From: Saccharopolyspora endophytica
GTDB taxonomy: Bacteria; Actinomycetota; Actinomycetes; Mycobacteriales; Pseudonocardiaceae
NCBI RefSeq assembly: GCF_018070075.1
Contig: NZ_JAGPXE010000002.1
Coordinates: 496,001-560,000, forward strand
Direction: 5' to 3'
DNA length: 64,000 nt
Shown: positions 9,026 to 17,992 of the stretch, in pieces
Numbering within the stretch: position 1 is the stretch's first letter
Layout: every line of letters starts with the position of its first letter
Translations under genes and position numbers: made by a program
The notes under the pieces: model-generated
Seen by the model: only the letters and a program-made list of their open reading frames with translations
The model's database searches: none
What the model was told of the DNA's origin: nothing

Positions 9026-9943
9026 ATGAACAACAGGAACATCGACACCCGGCGGCTACGCGTCGACGATCTTCGGTATCTGCTGGCGCTGGCGCGGACG
9101 GGTCGGCTGGTGGCGGCGGCATCGGCGTTGGGGGTGGACCACACCACCGTTTCGCGGCGCATCTCGGCCTTGGAGAAGGCTGTGGGAGTACGCCTCGTCG
9201 AACGCGGTGCTGATGGTTGGGAACTCACCGACACGGGACGGTCGGTCGCCGAAAGCGCACGGCCGATCGAGGAGGCGATCGAGAACGTCGCCACAGTAGC
9301 CGCGGGCGGTGATGTGGCGTCGCTGCGGGGAACCGTGCGCGTGACGGCACCGGACGGTTTTGGGGCGTTGTTCGTCGCGCCGGCGTTGACTCGGATCCAG
9401 CGCGCGCATCCGCATCTGAACGTCGACCTGATCACCGCGACGCGTGAGCTGACGGTGCACCAGTCAGGTTTCGACCTCGCGGTTGCTGTCGGCTCTCCGC
9501 AGGGAAGCCGGTTGGTGACCGAGAAGCTCGCCGAGTACTCCTTGTCGCTGTACGCGGCTCCGGAGTACTTGGAGGAGCACGGTGTGCCGGACTCGGTGGA
9601 TAGCTTGCGCTCCCACGTGTTGATCTTCTACACGGGTTCGATGTTGCGGGTGGGCGACCTCGATCTGGAGCGGCACTTGCCCGGGGTGACCGCGCGGTTC
9701 AGCTCGACGAACATCTTCGCCCACTTGGAGGCGACCAGGGCGGGCGGTGGCATCGGGGTGCTACCGGACTTCCTCGCACGGCGTTGCCCGGAGCTGGTCC
9801 GGCTGGGAAGCTTCGGCGTCGACATGCGCTTGCCCTTCTACCTGGCCGCGCGTCGGGAGAGCGCGTCCAGCCCCGTGGTTCGGGTGATCCGTCAGGCGCT
9901 GCAGGACGAGGTTCGGGAGAGGAAAGCCGAGCTGCAGCCCTGA
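9026..9943 (+). CDS. LysR-family transcriptional regulator
   Basis: A 305-residue LysR-type regulator. The N-terminal winged helix-turn-helix is visible (LRYLLALARTGRLVAAASALGVDHTTVSRRISALE, here quoted only to mark residues of about 11-46), followed by the substrate-binding co-inducer domain (GTVRVTAPDGFG, near residue 95, to the C-terminus). Length is normal. It begins 22 bases after the unknown-function gene, on the same strand, so it may be the last gene of the crotonase operon, which is unusual for LysR regulators that normally diverge from their targets. The downstream acyl-CoA dehydrogenase operon starts 168 bases later and is another possible target. Confidence 0.92.
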   Translation: MNNRNIDTRRLRVDDLRYLLALARTGRLVAAASALGVDHTTVSRRISALEKAVGVRLVERGADGWELTDTGRSVAESARPIEEAIENVATVAAGGDVASLRGTVRVTAPDGFGALFVAPALTRIQRAHPHLNVDLITATRELTVHQSGFDLAVAVGSPQGSRLVTEKLAEYSLSLYAAPEYLEEHGVPDSVDSLRSHVLIFYTGSMLRVGDLDLERHLPGVTARFSSTNIFAHLEATRAGGGIGVLPDFLARRCPELVRLGSFGVDMRLPFYLAARRESASSPVVRVIRQALQDEVRERKAELQP

Positions 9944-10111
9944 CGTCGGGCGGTGCGTGTGCGTTTCTGCACATCAGCCCTGTGTTCTTGCCTCTTGAGC
10001 GGAGCCGATGTCGTCGGGAGTATCTCAGGCAATAGTCGGTAGTCGAACTATCGGGCGGCCAACCATGTGCTACTTGGCGTCCGGGTCCGACTCGTGCTGG
10101 AGGAAAAACAC

Positions 10112-11281
10112 ATGGATGCACGCGCCGACAGTGGCGGTGTCTTCTGCCTGAACGAGGACCAGCAAGCACTGGCCGAGACCTGCCGCGATTTCGCCGCTGA
10201 GGCCTTGGCGCCGAACGCTGTGGAATGGGACCAGGCCAAGCACTTCCCGGTCGACGTGCTGCGCAAAGCGGCGGAGCTGGGCATGGGAGGGATCTACGTC
10301 CGGGAGGAGTCCGGCGGCTCCGGGCTGGGGAGGCTGGATGCGACGGTGGTCTTCGAGGCGCTGGCGACCGGATGTCCGTCGGTGGCCGCGTACTTGTCGA
10401 TCCACAACATGGTCGCGTCGGTGATCGATCGCTTCGGCAACGATGAGCAGCGTGCTCGGTGGTTGCCGCGGTTGTGCTCGATGGAGGCGTTGGGCAGCTA
10501 TTGCCTGACCGAGCCCGGTGCGGGTTCTGACGCCGCCGCGCTGTCCACCCGCGCGATCCGGGACGGCGATCATTACGTGGTCAACGGGGTGAAGCAGTTC
10601 ATCTCCGGGGCCGGTGCCTCTGATGTGTACGTCGTGTTCGTGCGCACCGGCGAGGACGGGCATCGGGGAATTTCGGCGCTGGTGGTCGAGTGCGACACCG
10701 AAGGGCTGTCGTTCGGTCCGAACGAGCACAAGATGGGGTGGAACGCCCAACCCACCCGCCAGGTCCGCCTTGAAGACGCGCGGGTGCCGATCGGGAACCT
10801 GCTTGGCGCCGAGGGCGATGGTTTCCGCTTCGCCATGTCGGGTCTCGACGGCGGGCGGCTCAACATCGGTGCGTGTTCGCTGGGTGGTGGCCAGGCGGCG
10901 CTGGAGGCGACCGTGCGCCATCTGTCCGAGCGTGAGGCGTTCGGTTCCGCGCTGCGGGACTTCCAGGCGTTGCAGTTCCGGGTGGCCGACATGGCCACCG
11001 AGTTGGAGGCGGCGCGGTCGATGTTGTGGCGCGCGGCCGCGGCGGCGGATGCGAAGGATCCTGCGGCGACGCGGTTGTGCGCGATGGCCAAGCGGGTGGC
11101 CAGCGATACCGGGTTCGCCGTGGCCAACGAGGCGCTGCAGCTGCACGGCGGTTACGGCTACCTGTCGGAGTACGGGATCGAGAAGATCGTCCGCGACCTG
11201 CGGGTGCACCAGATCCTGGAGGGCACGAACGAGATCATGCGCCTCATCGTCTCCCGCGACGTGCTGGGGGCCGCCCGATGA
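10112..11281 (+). CDS. Isobutyryl-CoA dehydrogenase-like acyl-CoA dehydrogenase
   Basis: A 389-residue FAD flavoprotein. Motifs: CLTEPGAGSDAA, FISGAGASD, KMGWNAQPTRQV, and the C-terminal LQLHGGYGYL with QILEGTNEIMR. The combination GWNAQPTR plus LDGGRLNIGACSLGG strongly recalls mammalian ACAD8 (isobutyryl-CoA dehydrogenase). It would oxidise isobutyryl-CoA to methacrylyl-CoA in valine breakdown and pass electrons to ETF. The ATG at 10112 follows a GGAGGAAA ribosome-binding site and is preferred over an upstream in-frame start. It overlaps the next gene by ATGA and is followed by three more enzymes of the same pathway, which makes the assignment firm. Confidence 0.93.
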   Translation: MDARADSGGVFCLNEDQQALAETCRDFAAEALAPNAVEWDQAKHFPVDVLRKAAELGMGGIYVREESGGSGLGRLDATVVFEALATGCPSVAAYLSIHNMVASVIDRFGNDEQRARWLPRLCSMEALGSYCLTEPGAGSDAAALSTRAIRDGDHYVVNGVKQFISGAGASDVYVVFVRTGEDGHRGISALVVECDTEGLSFGPNEHKMGWNAQPTRQVRLEDARVPIGNLLGAEGDGFRFAMSGLDGGRLNIGACSLGGGQAALEATVRHLSEREAFGSALRDFQALQFRVADMATELEAARSMLWRAAAAADAKDPAATRLCAMAKRVASDTGFAVANEALQLHGGYGYLSEYGIEKIVRDLRVHQILEGTNEIMRLIVSRDVLGAAR

Positions 11282-12342
11282 GCGAGATGGAGGTCTTGGT
11301 CGAGGTTCGGGGGACGCTGGGGAGGTTGACGCTCAACCGGCCCCGGGCGCTGAACTCCCTGACCGCTGAGATGGTGCGCGTGCTGGACCGCACCTTGTCC
11401 AGGTGGGAGCGCGATCCGGAGATCGCGTGCGTGCTGGTCGACGGCGCGGGTGAGCGCGGTTTGTGCGCCGGCGGCGACATCCGGGCCATCTACGACGCCG
11501 CGCTGGTCGGCGATCCGGCGCCGAAGCACTTCTGGCGCGACGAATACCGGCTCAACACGCGGATCAAGCGCTGTACCAAGCCGTTCGTGGCCTTGATGGA
11601 CGGCATCGTCATGGGTGGCGGAGTGGGTGTGTCGGCCCACGGGTCGGTCCGCGTGGTCACCGAACGCACCAGGATCGCGATGCCCGAGGTGGGGATCGGG
11701 TTCGTGCCGGATGTGGGCGGGACGTACCTGCTCAGCCGCGCGCCCGGCGAACTCGGCACGCACGCGGCGCTCACCGCGGGCCAGCTGGACGCGGGGGATG
11801 CGATCCGATGCGGCTTGGCGGACCACTTCGTGCTCAGCGACGCCTTGGGGACCTTGGTCGAGGACCTCGGCAGCGCTTCGGCCGACGACGTCGACACGCT
11901 GGTGCGGCGCTACGCGCAAGAGCCTCCGCCGTCGGTGCTCGACACCGAGCGCGGATGGATCGACGAGTGCTACGGCGCCGACGACGTCGCTGAGATCGTG
12001 CGTCGTCTGCAGGCGGCCGGTGTTGAAAGCGCCCGGAAGGCGGCAGAAACCATCAGCGCCAAGTCGCCCACCGCGGTGAAGGTGACCCTGCGGGCCTTGC
12101 GCAACGCCCGCGGGCTCAGCTCCCTCGAGGACTGCCTGGAGCAGGAGTACCGCACCTCGTGCGCGCTGCTGTCCTCCCCGGATCTGGTCGAGGGGATTCG
12201 TGCCCAGGTCGTGGACAAGGACCGCGATCCGCAGTGGAAACCAGCGCTGCTGGACGAGGTTGGCCCCGACATCGTCGAGAAGTTCTTCGCGCCCGGTGAC
12301 GACGAGCTCGGGCTGTCAACTGTGAGGGAGTGCGATGACTGA
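11278..12342 (+). CDS. 3-hydroxyisobutyryl-CoA hydrolase
   Basis: A 354-residue crotonase-family hydrolase, longer than ordinary hydratases as is typical of 3-hydroxyisobutyryl-CoA hydrolases. Visible features: LCAGGDIRAIYD near residue 65, GGGVGVSAHG for the oxyanion hole near residue 115, and the catalytic pair Glu in AMPEVGIGF and Asp in VPDVGGTY near residues 140-150. It releases CoA from 3-hydroxyisobutyryl-CoA in valine catabolism. The ATG overlaps the acyl-CoA dehydrogenase stop by four bases, and its own end overlaps the dehydrogenase gene at 12335 by eight bases. Confidence 0.92.
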   Translation: MSEMEVLVEVRGTLGRLTLNRPRALNSLTAEMVRVLDRTLSRWERDPEIACVLVDGAGERGLCAGGDIRAIYDAALVGDPAPKHFWRDEYRLNTRIKRCTKPFVALMDGIVMGGGVGVSAHGSVRVVTERTRIAMPEVGIGFVPDVGGTYLLSRAPGELGTHAALTAGQLDAGDAIRCGLADHFVLSDALGTLVEDLGSASADDVDTLVRRYAQEPPPSVLDTERGWIDECYGADDVAEIVRRLQAAGVESARKAAETISAKSPTAVKVTLRALRNARGLSSLEDCLEQEYRTSCALLSSPDLVEGIRAQVVDKDRDPQWKPALLDEVGPDIVEKFFAPGDDELGLSTVRECDD

Positions 12343-13240
12343 CATCGGATTCATCGGTCTCGGCAACATGGGCGGCCCGATGGCCGCCAACCTCAGCCGC
12401 GCCGGCCACCGCGTCCGAGGCTTCGACCTGTCGGCCTCGGCGTGTGCCACGGCTTCCGAGAACGGCGTGGAGATCGTGGGATCGGCTGCGGACGTGTGCG
12501 CGGGCGCGGAGGTCGTGTTCACCATGCTGCCCAGCGGACGCCACGTCCTGGACCTCTACGAGGCGGGAGGGCTGCTGGCAGCGGCCGCGCCTGGGACGCT
12601 GTTCGTCGACACCTCCACGATCGAGGTGGGCGAGTCGCATGCGGCGCGGGACGTGGCGGTGAAGGCGGGGCACCGCGCGCTGGACGCCCCGGTCTCCGGA
12701 GGTGTGGTCGGTGCGACCGCCGGGACGCTGACCTTCATGGTCGGTGGCGAGCCCGAGGACTTCCAGCGCGCCGAGCCGTTTCTGGACGTGATGGGCAAGC
12801 GGGCCGTCCACTGCGGAGCGTCCGGTGCGGGGCAGGCGACCAAGATCTGCAACAACATGATCCTGGCGATCTCCATGGTCGGGGTCAGCGAGGCGTTCGT
12901 CCTCGGTGAGGAGCTGGGCGTCTCCCACGAGGCGCTGTTCGACGTCATCTCCACGGCCACCGGCCAGTGCTGGGCGCTCAACACCAACTGCCCCGTGCCC
13001 GGCCCGGTGCCGACCAGCCCGGCCAACCGCGACTTCGACCCCGGCTTCGCCACCGCTCTCATGGTCAAAGACCTCGGCCTGGCGCAGCGCGCTGCGGACG
13101 CCGCAGGCGTGCGGACAGCCCTCGGCAAGCACGTCCACGAGCTGTACGCGCGCTACAACGAGGAAGGCGGTGCCGACCGCGACTTCTCCGGGATCATCAA
13201 CGCGATCCGCGCATCCGCCGGAGAGGAGTCGACCGCATGA
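12335..13240 (+). CDS. mmsB: 3-hydroxyisobutyrate dehydrogenase
   Basis: A 301-residue NAD-dependent beta-hydroxyacid dehydrogenase. The N-terminal nucleotide loop [13 protein letters not shown], the substrate-binding [16 protein letters not shown] near residue 122 and the catalytic Lys in GQATKICNN near residue 170 are intact. It oxidises 3-hydroxyisobutyrate to methylmalonate semialdehyde, the step after the preceding hydrolase. It is embedded with short overlaps in the valine cluster (eight bases upstream, ATGA downstream). The next enzyme, methylmalonate semialdehyde dehydrogenase, is not in the operon. Confidence 0.94.
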   Translation: MTDIGFIGLGNMGGPMAANLSRAGHRVRGFDLSASACATASENGVEIVGSAADVCAGAEVVFTMLPSGRHVLDLYEAGGLLAAAAPGTLFVDTSTIEVGESHAARDVAVKAGHRALDAPVSGGVVGATAGTLTFMVGGEPEDFQRAEPFLDVMGKRAVHCGASGAGQATKICNNMILAISMVGVSEAFVLGEELGVSHEALFDVISTATGQCWALNTNCPVPGPVPTSPANRDFDPGFATALMVKDLGLAQRAADAAGVRTALGKHVHELYARYNEEGGADRDFSGIINAIRASAGEESTA

Positions 13241-14013
13241 GCGAGTACGCGACGATCGAGGTGGAACGCCGGGGCCGGGTCGGCGTGGTGACGTTGAACC
13301 GGCCCGAGGCGCTCAACGCGCTAAACACCCAGCTCATGGTCGAGGTCACTGCAGCGGCGTCCGAACTGGACCAGGACGAGCAGATCGGGTGCATCGTGCT
13401 GACCGGATCGCAGAAGGCCTTCGCCGCCGGCGCCGACATCAAGGAGATGCAGTCGCTGTCCTACATGGACGCCTACCGCAGCGACTGGTTCGCCGCCTGG
13501 GACCGCTTGTCCGCGGTGCGCACACCGCTGGTGGCCGCGGTGTCGGGCTACGCCTTGGGCGGTGGGTGCGAGCTGGCAATGCTCTGCGACGTGATCATCG
13601 CCGCGGAGAACGCCAAGTTCGGACAGCCGGAGGTCAAACTCGGTGTCATCCCTGGGATCGGCGGCACGCAGCGCCTCACGCGCGCCATCGGCAAGGCCAA
13701 GGCCATGGAGATGTGCCTGACCGGACGGATGATGGACGTCACCGAGGCCGAACGCAGCGGCCTGGTGGCCCGCGTCGTCGCGGTCGATCGCTTGATGGAG
13801 GACGCGCTCGAGACAGCCGCGACGATCGCGGGGATGTCGACACCGGTCACGATGATGGTCAAGGAGAGCGTCAACCGCGCCTACGAAACGACGCTGTCCG
13901 AGGGCGTGCGTTTTGAACGACGCGTCTTCCACGCCACCTTCGCCACCGAGGACCAGAAGGAAGGCATGACGGCCTTCACGGAGAAGCGGGCGCCGTCGTT
14001 CACCGATCGATGA
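13237..14013 (+). CDS. Enoyl-CoA hydratase (methacrylyl-CoA hydration)
   Basis: A 258-residue canonical crotonase. Unlike the tandem pair at 6254-7926 it keeps both catalytic glutamates: [11 protein letters not shown] (about residue 107) and [13 protein letters not shown] (about 127), and the [10 protein letters not shown] segment. It would hydrate methacrylyl-CoA to 3-hydroxyisobutyryl-CoA, completing the valine branch encoded with the three upstream genes, although such enzymes are often broad. The ATG overlaps the mmsB stop codon. A strong hairpin at 14021-14060 follows the stop, ending the operon. Confidence 0.92.
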   Translation: MSEYATIEVERRGRVGVVTLNRPEALNALNTQLMVEVTAAASELDQDEQIGCIVLTGSQKAFAAGADIKEMQSLSYMDAYRSDWFAAWDRLSAVRTPLVAAVSGYALGGGCELAMLCDVIIAAENAKFGQPEVKLGVIPGIGGTQRLTRAIGKAKAMEMCLTGRMMDVTEAERSGLVARVVAVDRLMEDALETAATIAGMSTPVTMMVKESVNRAYETTLSEGVRFERRVFHATFATEDQKEGMTAFTEKRAPSFTDR

Positions 14014-14020
14014 AGCACAG

Positions 14021-14060
14021 GAGCCGGTTCGCCTCGCCACCTCGCGAGGCGAACCGGCTC
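14021..14060. terminator. Bidirectional hairpin terminator
   Basis: A perfect 16-base inverted repeat (arms 14021-14036 and 14045-14060, arm GAGCCGGTTCGCCTCG) with an eight-base loop, followed by GTTTCC. It lies between the convergent valine operon and the adenylate kinase gene and can serve both. Confidence 0.85.
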
Positions 14061-14068
14061 GTTTCCGC

Positions 14069-14740
14069 TCACACGCCGAGGGCGGACAACATCCGCTCGG
14101 TCACGTCCTCCACCGGACCGCTCGCGTCGACGGTCGCGAGCACACCCTGTCTGCCGTAGAAGTCCAGCAGGGGAGCGGTGTCGCGGTCGTAGAGGTCCAG
14201 CCGGCGGTCGATCACCGGCCCCGCGTCGTCACCGCGCTGCTCCAGCGAACCGGCGCAGTCGTCGCAGATCCCGTACACGGCGGGCGGGTTGAACCGGACA
14301 TGCCACATCCGGCCGCAACTACTGCAACCGCGTCGACCGGCCAAGCGGAGCGCGGCTTCATCCCTGCCGACGCTCATCTCCAACACCAGGTCCAACTGCG
14401 TGCCCACGTCGTCCAGGACTTCAGCGAGGACGCGGCCCTGGGACGCGGTCCGCGGGTAGCCCTCCAAGAGGAATCCGCCGGAGGCGACGCCGCACTCGAC
14501 CAATCGCTGACGCACCACGGCCGCCGTCACCTCGTCCGGAACGAGCTCACCGCGGGCCAGGTGCGATTTCGCGGCGTTCCTGAGCGGTGTCCCGCGTGCG
14601 ACGTTGCCTCGGACGAGGTCGTCGGTGGAGATGTGTGGCACTCCGAGCTTGTCGGACACCGCTCGCGCCTGCGTTCCCTTGCCCGCACCGGGCCGACCGA
14701 CCAGCACGACCCGGTGGGTCGGTTGTCGGGCCTTGCTCAC
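14069..14740 (-). CDS. Adenylate kinase (zinc-LID type), coupled to a CoA-transferase gene
   Basis: A 223-residue nucleoside monophosphate kinase. The P-loop GRPGAGKGTQA lies near residue 15, the AMP-binding STDDLVRG follows, the GYPRT motif lies near residue 90, and the LID carries CSSCGRMWH and a second C-x-x-C (ICDDC), the zinc-binding form. The enzyme interconverts ATP, AMP and ADP. It starts with GTG overlapping the TGA of the CoA-transferase gene upstream (GTGA), with GGAGAG before it. The essential adk of actinomycetes normally sits in the ribosomal protein cluster, so this is probably a second, locus-specific copy. It could recycle AMP from acyl-CoA synthetase reactions; that is inference. 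Confidence 0.9.
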   Translation of the reverse strand: MSKARQPTHRVVLVGRPGAGKGTQARAVSDKLGVPHISTDDLVRGNVARGTPLRNAAKSHLARGELVPDEVTAAVVRQRLVECGVASGGFLLEGYPRTASQGRVLAEVLDDVGTQLDLVLEMSVGRDEAALRLAGRRGCSSCGRMWHVRFNPPAVYGICDDCAGSLEQRGDDAGPVIDRRLDLYDRDTAPLLDFYGRQGVLATVDASGPVEDVTERMLSALGV

Positions 14741-15909
14741 CTGCTCTCCAGCCATTCGCTCACCGCCGAGGTGTGCTGCCCGAGCGTGGGAGGCGCGGTG
14801 TGCTCGGTGCGGCCGAGCCGCTGCCCGGTGAAGGTCTCGAAGCGCAGCGGCGGGCCCGGAATCTCGATCTTTCCGACTACGGGGTGCTCGACCTCGACGA
14901 CCAGGCCCTGGCTGCGGGTCTGCTCCCACTCGTAGACCTCGTCGATGGCGCGAACGGCACCTGCCGGAACTCCCGCTTCGTTGCAGCTGGTCAGCCAGTG
15001 ATCCCGGGGCTTGGTGAGCAGGACGTTCTCCACCACCTCGATGAGCGCGTCGCGGTTGGCCAGGCGCTCCGAGTTGCTGGCGAAGCGCTCGTCCTCGGCG
15101 TCCAGCCCGAGCAGGTCGGCGAACTTGCGCCACTGGGCCTCGCTGCCGACCGCGACCTGCACGGTGCCGTCGGCACACCGGAACGCGCCGTAGGGCGCGA
15201 TCTGCGGGTGGTGGTTGCCCGAGGCCGCGCCGACCTTGCCGGCCGTGGTCCAGGCGGTCCCGTGGAAGGCGTGCGCCCCGACCAGGGCCGCCAACAGCGA
15301 CGTGCGCACCACGGAACCGCGCCCGGTCTGGTTGCGGTCGTTCAAGGCTGAAACCACGCCGAACGCGCCGTAGATCCCGGCCAACAGGTCGCCGATGGGA
15401 ACACCGACGCGCGTGGGGTGGTCGGGATCAGGCCCGGTGATGCTCATCAGACCGGACTCACCTTGCGCGATCAGGTCGTATCCCGGCCGTTCGGACTCGG
15501 GCCCCTCGGAACCGAAACCGGAGATGGACAGCACGACGAGACGTGGGTTGAGCTCTTCCAGCACCGCGGGCGGGAAGCCCAGCCGGTCGAACACACCCGG
15601 GCGGAAGTTCTCGATCAGCACGTCCGCGCGGCGGATCAACTCGCGCAGGGCCTCATGTCCCGAAGCGCTCTTGAGGTCGAGCTGGAGAGATTCCTTGTTC
15701 CGGTTGCACGACAGGTAATAGGTGGCGTCGGTGGATTCATCACCGACGAACGGCGGTCCCCAAATTCGCGAGTCATCGCCCTGGCCGGGGGACTCCACCT
15801 TGATGACCCTGGCACCGAGGTCGCCGAGCATCATGGCGGCGTGCGGCCCGGCCAGTGCGCGGGACAGGTCGAGCACCAGGGCATTTGCCAACGGACCGTT
15901 GGTCGTCAC
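14737..15909 (-). CDS. CaiB/BaiF family III CoA-transferase
   Basis: A 390-residue family III CoA-transferase. Typical text includes VLDLSRALAGPHAAMMLGDLGA at the N-terminus (residues of about 10-30; the Asp of GDLGARVIKVE), NRNKESLQLDLK, ADVLIENFRPGVFDRLG near residue 100, and the region GYDLIAQGESGLMSITG. The catalytic Asp expected about 60 residues further on is probably within this N-terminal half but I did not align it. It moves CoA between organic acids. The GTG at 15909 follows CGGAGT and is preferred over upstream in-frame starts. It is coupled to the adenylate kinase gene. The substrate is unknown. Confidence 0.88.
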   Translation of the reverse strand: MTTNGPLANALVLDLSRALAGPHAAMMLGDLGARVIKVESPGQGDDSRIWGPPFVGDESTDATYYLSCNRNKESLQLDLKSASGHEALRELIRRADVLIENFRPGVFDRLGFPPAVLEELNPRLVVLSISGFGSEGPESERPGYDLIAQGESGLMSITGPDPDHPTRVGVPIGDLLAGIYGAFGVVSALNDRNQTGRGSVVRTSLLAALVGAHAFHGTAWTTAGKVGAASGNHHPQIAPYGAFRCADGTVQVAVGSEAQWRKFADLLGLDAEDERFASNSERLANRDALIEVVENVLLTKPRDHWLTSCNEAGVPAGAVRAIDEVYEWEQTRSQGLVVEVEHPVVGKIEIPGPPLRFETFTGQRLGRTEHTAPPTLGQHTSAVSEWLESR

Positions 15910-16364
15910 AGTCAACTCCGTTCGAATCACCCTGAAGAGGTCCCAGGACGTGCGTGGTCGAGAGCCACGCGATCGCGTGGGCGCAGACGCTGGGGGAGCA
16001 AGCATCGAGGCGATGCGGCCGGTGCGAGAACCACCCGGTTCCCAGCCTGCCTTCCGGGCAGTATCCGCACCGGTTTCAGACCTGGGCAACGCCCAAGTCG
16101 GCACAGCAGATGTGCAGGACTGCGCACCCGACCGGTGTGCAAACCCGCACATCGACTCTGCGTTGTTGGCCGTTTGTGCGCAGTCGAAACGCTCCTACGA
16201 TCGGCCGCTAAGCGGAATTGTCGAAAAGCAGCCGGTTCTGGGTCGCTGACCGCCATCCACCGCAGGTCCATCGGCGGAATCCGAAGAGCGGAAGAACCTC
16301 GGAACGACGTGGGCCGGGCCGATGTCGAGTTCTGCGGGCGGCCGCGCAAGGAGGCAGGGACGAA
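15910..16364. promoter_or_regulatory. Divergent intergenic region between CoA-transferase and aldehyde dehydrogenase genes
   Basis: 455 bases separating two divergent genes. No credible coding region was recognised; open frames here are extensions of the flanking genes without family similarity. It should hold both promoters. GTGCAGGACTGCGCAC near 16110 has the look of an imperfect palindrome, but I could not tie it to a regulator. Confidence 0.35.
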
Positions 16365-17879
16365 ATGAGCAACACGGTGGGAAGGCGGTCGGCGGACCTC
16401 CTCAACGGTGCGGCGGACGCGCGTTCGCAGCTCTACCCGATGCTGGTGGACGGGCAATGGATCACAGCCCAGGAGGGTGGGACCGCGGAGGTGACCACTC
16501 CGGTGCGGCGGGGCGAGGTCATCGCCCGCGTGCCGTCGGCGGGAGTCGGCGATGTCGAGCGCGCGGTGGCCGCGGCTCGGAGGGCCCAGCCCGCATGGGC
16601 CGCCGAGCACTTCAAGGTCCGTGCTCGCGCATTGGCGCGCATCGCCGACGACATCGAAGCGCGTGGCGAGGAATTGGCACGCCTGACCGCCTTGGACACC
16701 GGCAACGCCCTGCGCACGCAGGCCAGGCCCGAGGTGGCGACGCTGGTCGACCTGTTCCGCTACTTCGCCGGTGTCGCCGGTGAGGTCAAGGGCACGGTCC
16801 TGCCCGCCGGTGACGGTCAGCTGCAGTACACGCGGCGGGAGCCGCTCGGCGTGGTGGCCGCGATCCTGCCGTGGAACTCTCCGCTGATGATCGCGGGCTT
16901 CAAGTTCCCGGCAGCCCTGGCGGCGGGAAACGCGGTGGTGGCCAAACCGGCTGCGGACGCGCCGCTGTCGCTGCTGCTGCTGGCCGAGATCTGCCAGGAG
17001 CACCTGCCGCCGGGCGTGCTCAACATGCTCACGGGCAGCGGGCGTGTCTGCGGCACGGCGCTGGTCGAGCACCCCGGGGTGGACAAGGTGTCGTTCACCG
17101 GTTCCACCGAGGTCGGCCGGACGGTGGCGCAGCAGGCCGGTCACCGGCTGGCGCACACCTCGTTGGAACTCGGCGGGAAGAACCCGTCCATCGTCTTCCC
17201 GGACGCGGTGAACGACGATCTGATCGGGGGGCTGCTGCTGGCCACGCGCTTCCACCGGCAGGGGCAGAGCTGCACCTCCGGATCGCGTCTGCTCGTGCAC
17301 GCCGACGTGCACGACGAGGTGCTCGACCGCCTGGTCAAGAAGCTGAGCGAACTCGTGGTCGGAAACCCGCTGGACGAGGCCTCGGACATCGGTGCGATCA
17401 TCAACGAGACTCAGTTCTGCGGTGTCCGCGACTACATCGTCGACGGCACCGAACAGCCCGGGGTGAACCTGGCACTGGGCGGACTGCCGCCGACGGATGG
17501 CCCTCTGTCGGAGGGTTTCTACCACGTACCCACCGTTTTCGACGCCGTCGAGCCGAATTGGCGCATCTCCCGCGAGGAGATCTTCGGCCCCGTCCTGGTG
17601 GTCACCCCGTGGCGCGACGTGGACGAGGCGATCCGGCTGGCCAACGACACCAACTTCGGGCTGGCGGCCTTCGTGTGGAGCCACGACCTGGACCGGGCGC
17701 TGAACACGGCACACCGGGTCGAAGCGGGTTGGGTGCAGGTGAACCAGGGCGGCGGCCAGGTCATCGGCCAGTCCTACGGCGGTGTGAAGCAGAGCGGCAT
17801 GGGCCGCGAGGCTTCCCTCGAGGGCATGCTCGAAGGGTTCACCCAGACCAAGCAGATCAACGTCAAACTGTCCGCCTGA
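16365..17879 (+). CDS. Aldehyde dehydrogenase (betaine-aldehyde/aromatic-aldehyde type)
   Basis: A 504-residue NAD(P)-dependent aldehyde dehydrogenase of normal length. Motifs: PLGVVAAILPWNSP (about 167), VVAKPAADAPLS, the cofactor loop FTGSTEVGR (about 245), the catalytic-Glu segment LELGGKNP (about 267) and the catalytic Cys in GQSCTSGSRL (about 302), then EEIFGPVL (about 405). The ATG at 16365 is preceded by GGAGGCAGGGACGAA. It stands alone on the plus strand, with a terminator behind it. It is not of the methylmalonate-semialdehyde type, so it does not obviously finish the valine pathway encoded upstream. Confidence 0.92.
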   Translation: MSNTVGRRSADLLNGAADARSQLYPMLVDGQWITAQEGGTAEVTTPVRRGEVIARVPSAGVGDVERAVAAARRAQPAWAAEHFKVRARALARIADDIEARGEELARLTALDTGNALRTQARPEVATLVDLFRYFAGVAGEVKGTVLPAGDGQLQYTRREPLGVVAAILPWNSPLMIAGFKFPAALAAGNAVVAKPAADAPLSLLLLAEICQEHLPPGVLNMLTGSGRVCGTALVEHPGVDKVSFTGSTEVGRTVAQQAGHRLAHTSLELGGKNPSIVFPDAVNDDLIGGLLLATRFHRQGQSCTSGSRLLVHADVHDEVLDRLVKKLSELVVGNPLDEASDIGAIINETQFCGVRDYIVDGTEQPGVNLALGGLPPTDGPLSEGFYHVPTVFDAVEPNWRISREEIFGPVLVVTPWRDVDEAIRLANDTNFGLAAFVWSHDLDRALNTAHRVEAGWVQVNQGGGQVIGQSYGGVKQSGMGREASLEGMLEGFTQTKQINVKLSA

Positions 17880-17960
17880 CGGAGGTCGTGCCGACGATGT
17901 GACGATCCGATTTGAGATGGCCTGGTGAGCACGTGTACCGGCGGCACGAAGCCTGAAAAG

Positions 17961-17989
17961 AGCGCCGACGGTCATCGACCGTCGGCGCT
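17961..17989. terminator. Bidirectional hairpin terminator
   Basis: A 13-base perfect inverted repeat (AGCGCCGACGGTC and its complement) with a three-base loop, bordered by AAAAG on the left and TT on the right. It lies between the convergent aldehyde dehydrogenase and GGDEF genes. Confidence 0.85.
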
Positions 17990-17992
17990 TGG

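Noticed and set aside
7045..9435. Long minus-strand open frame opposite the second crotonase and the unknown-function gene
   Set aside because: It is the reverse complement of well-supported plus-strand genes and shows the low-complexity composition of a shadow frame.
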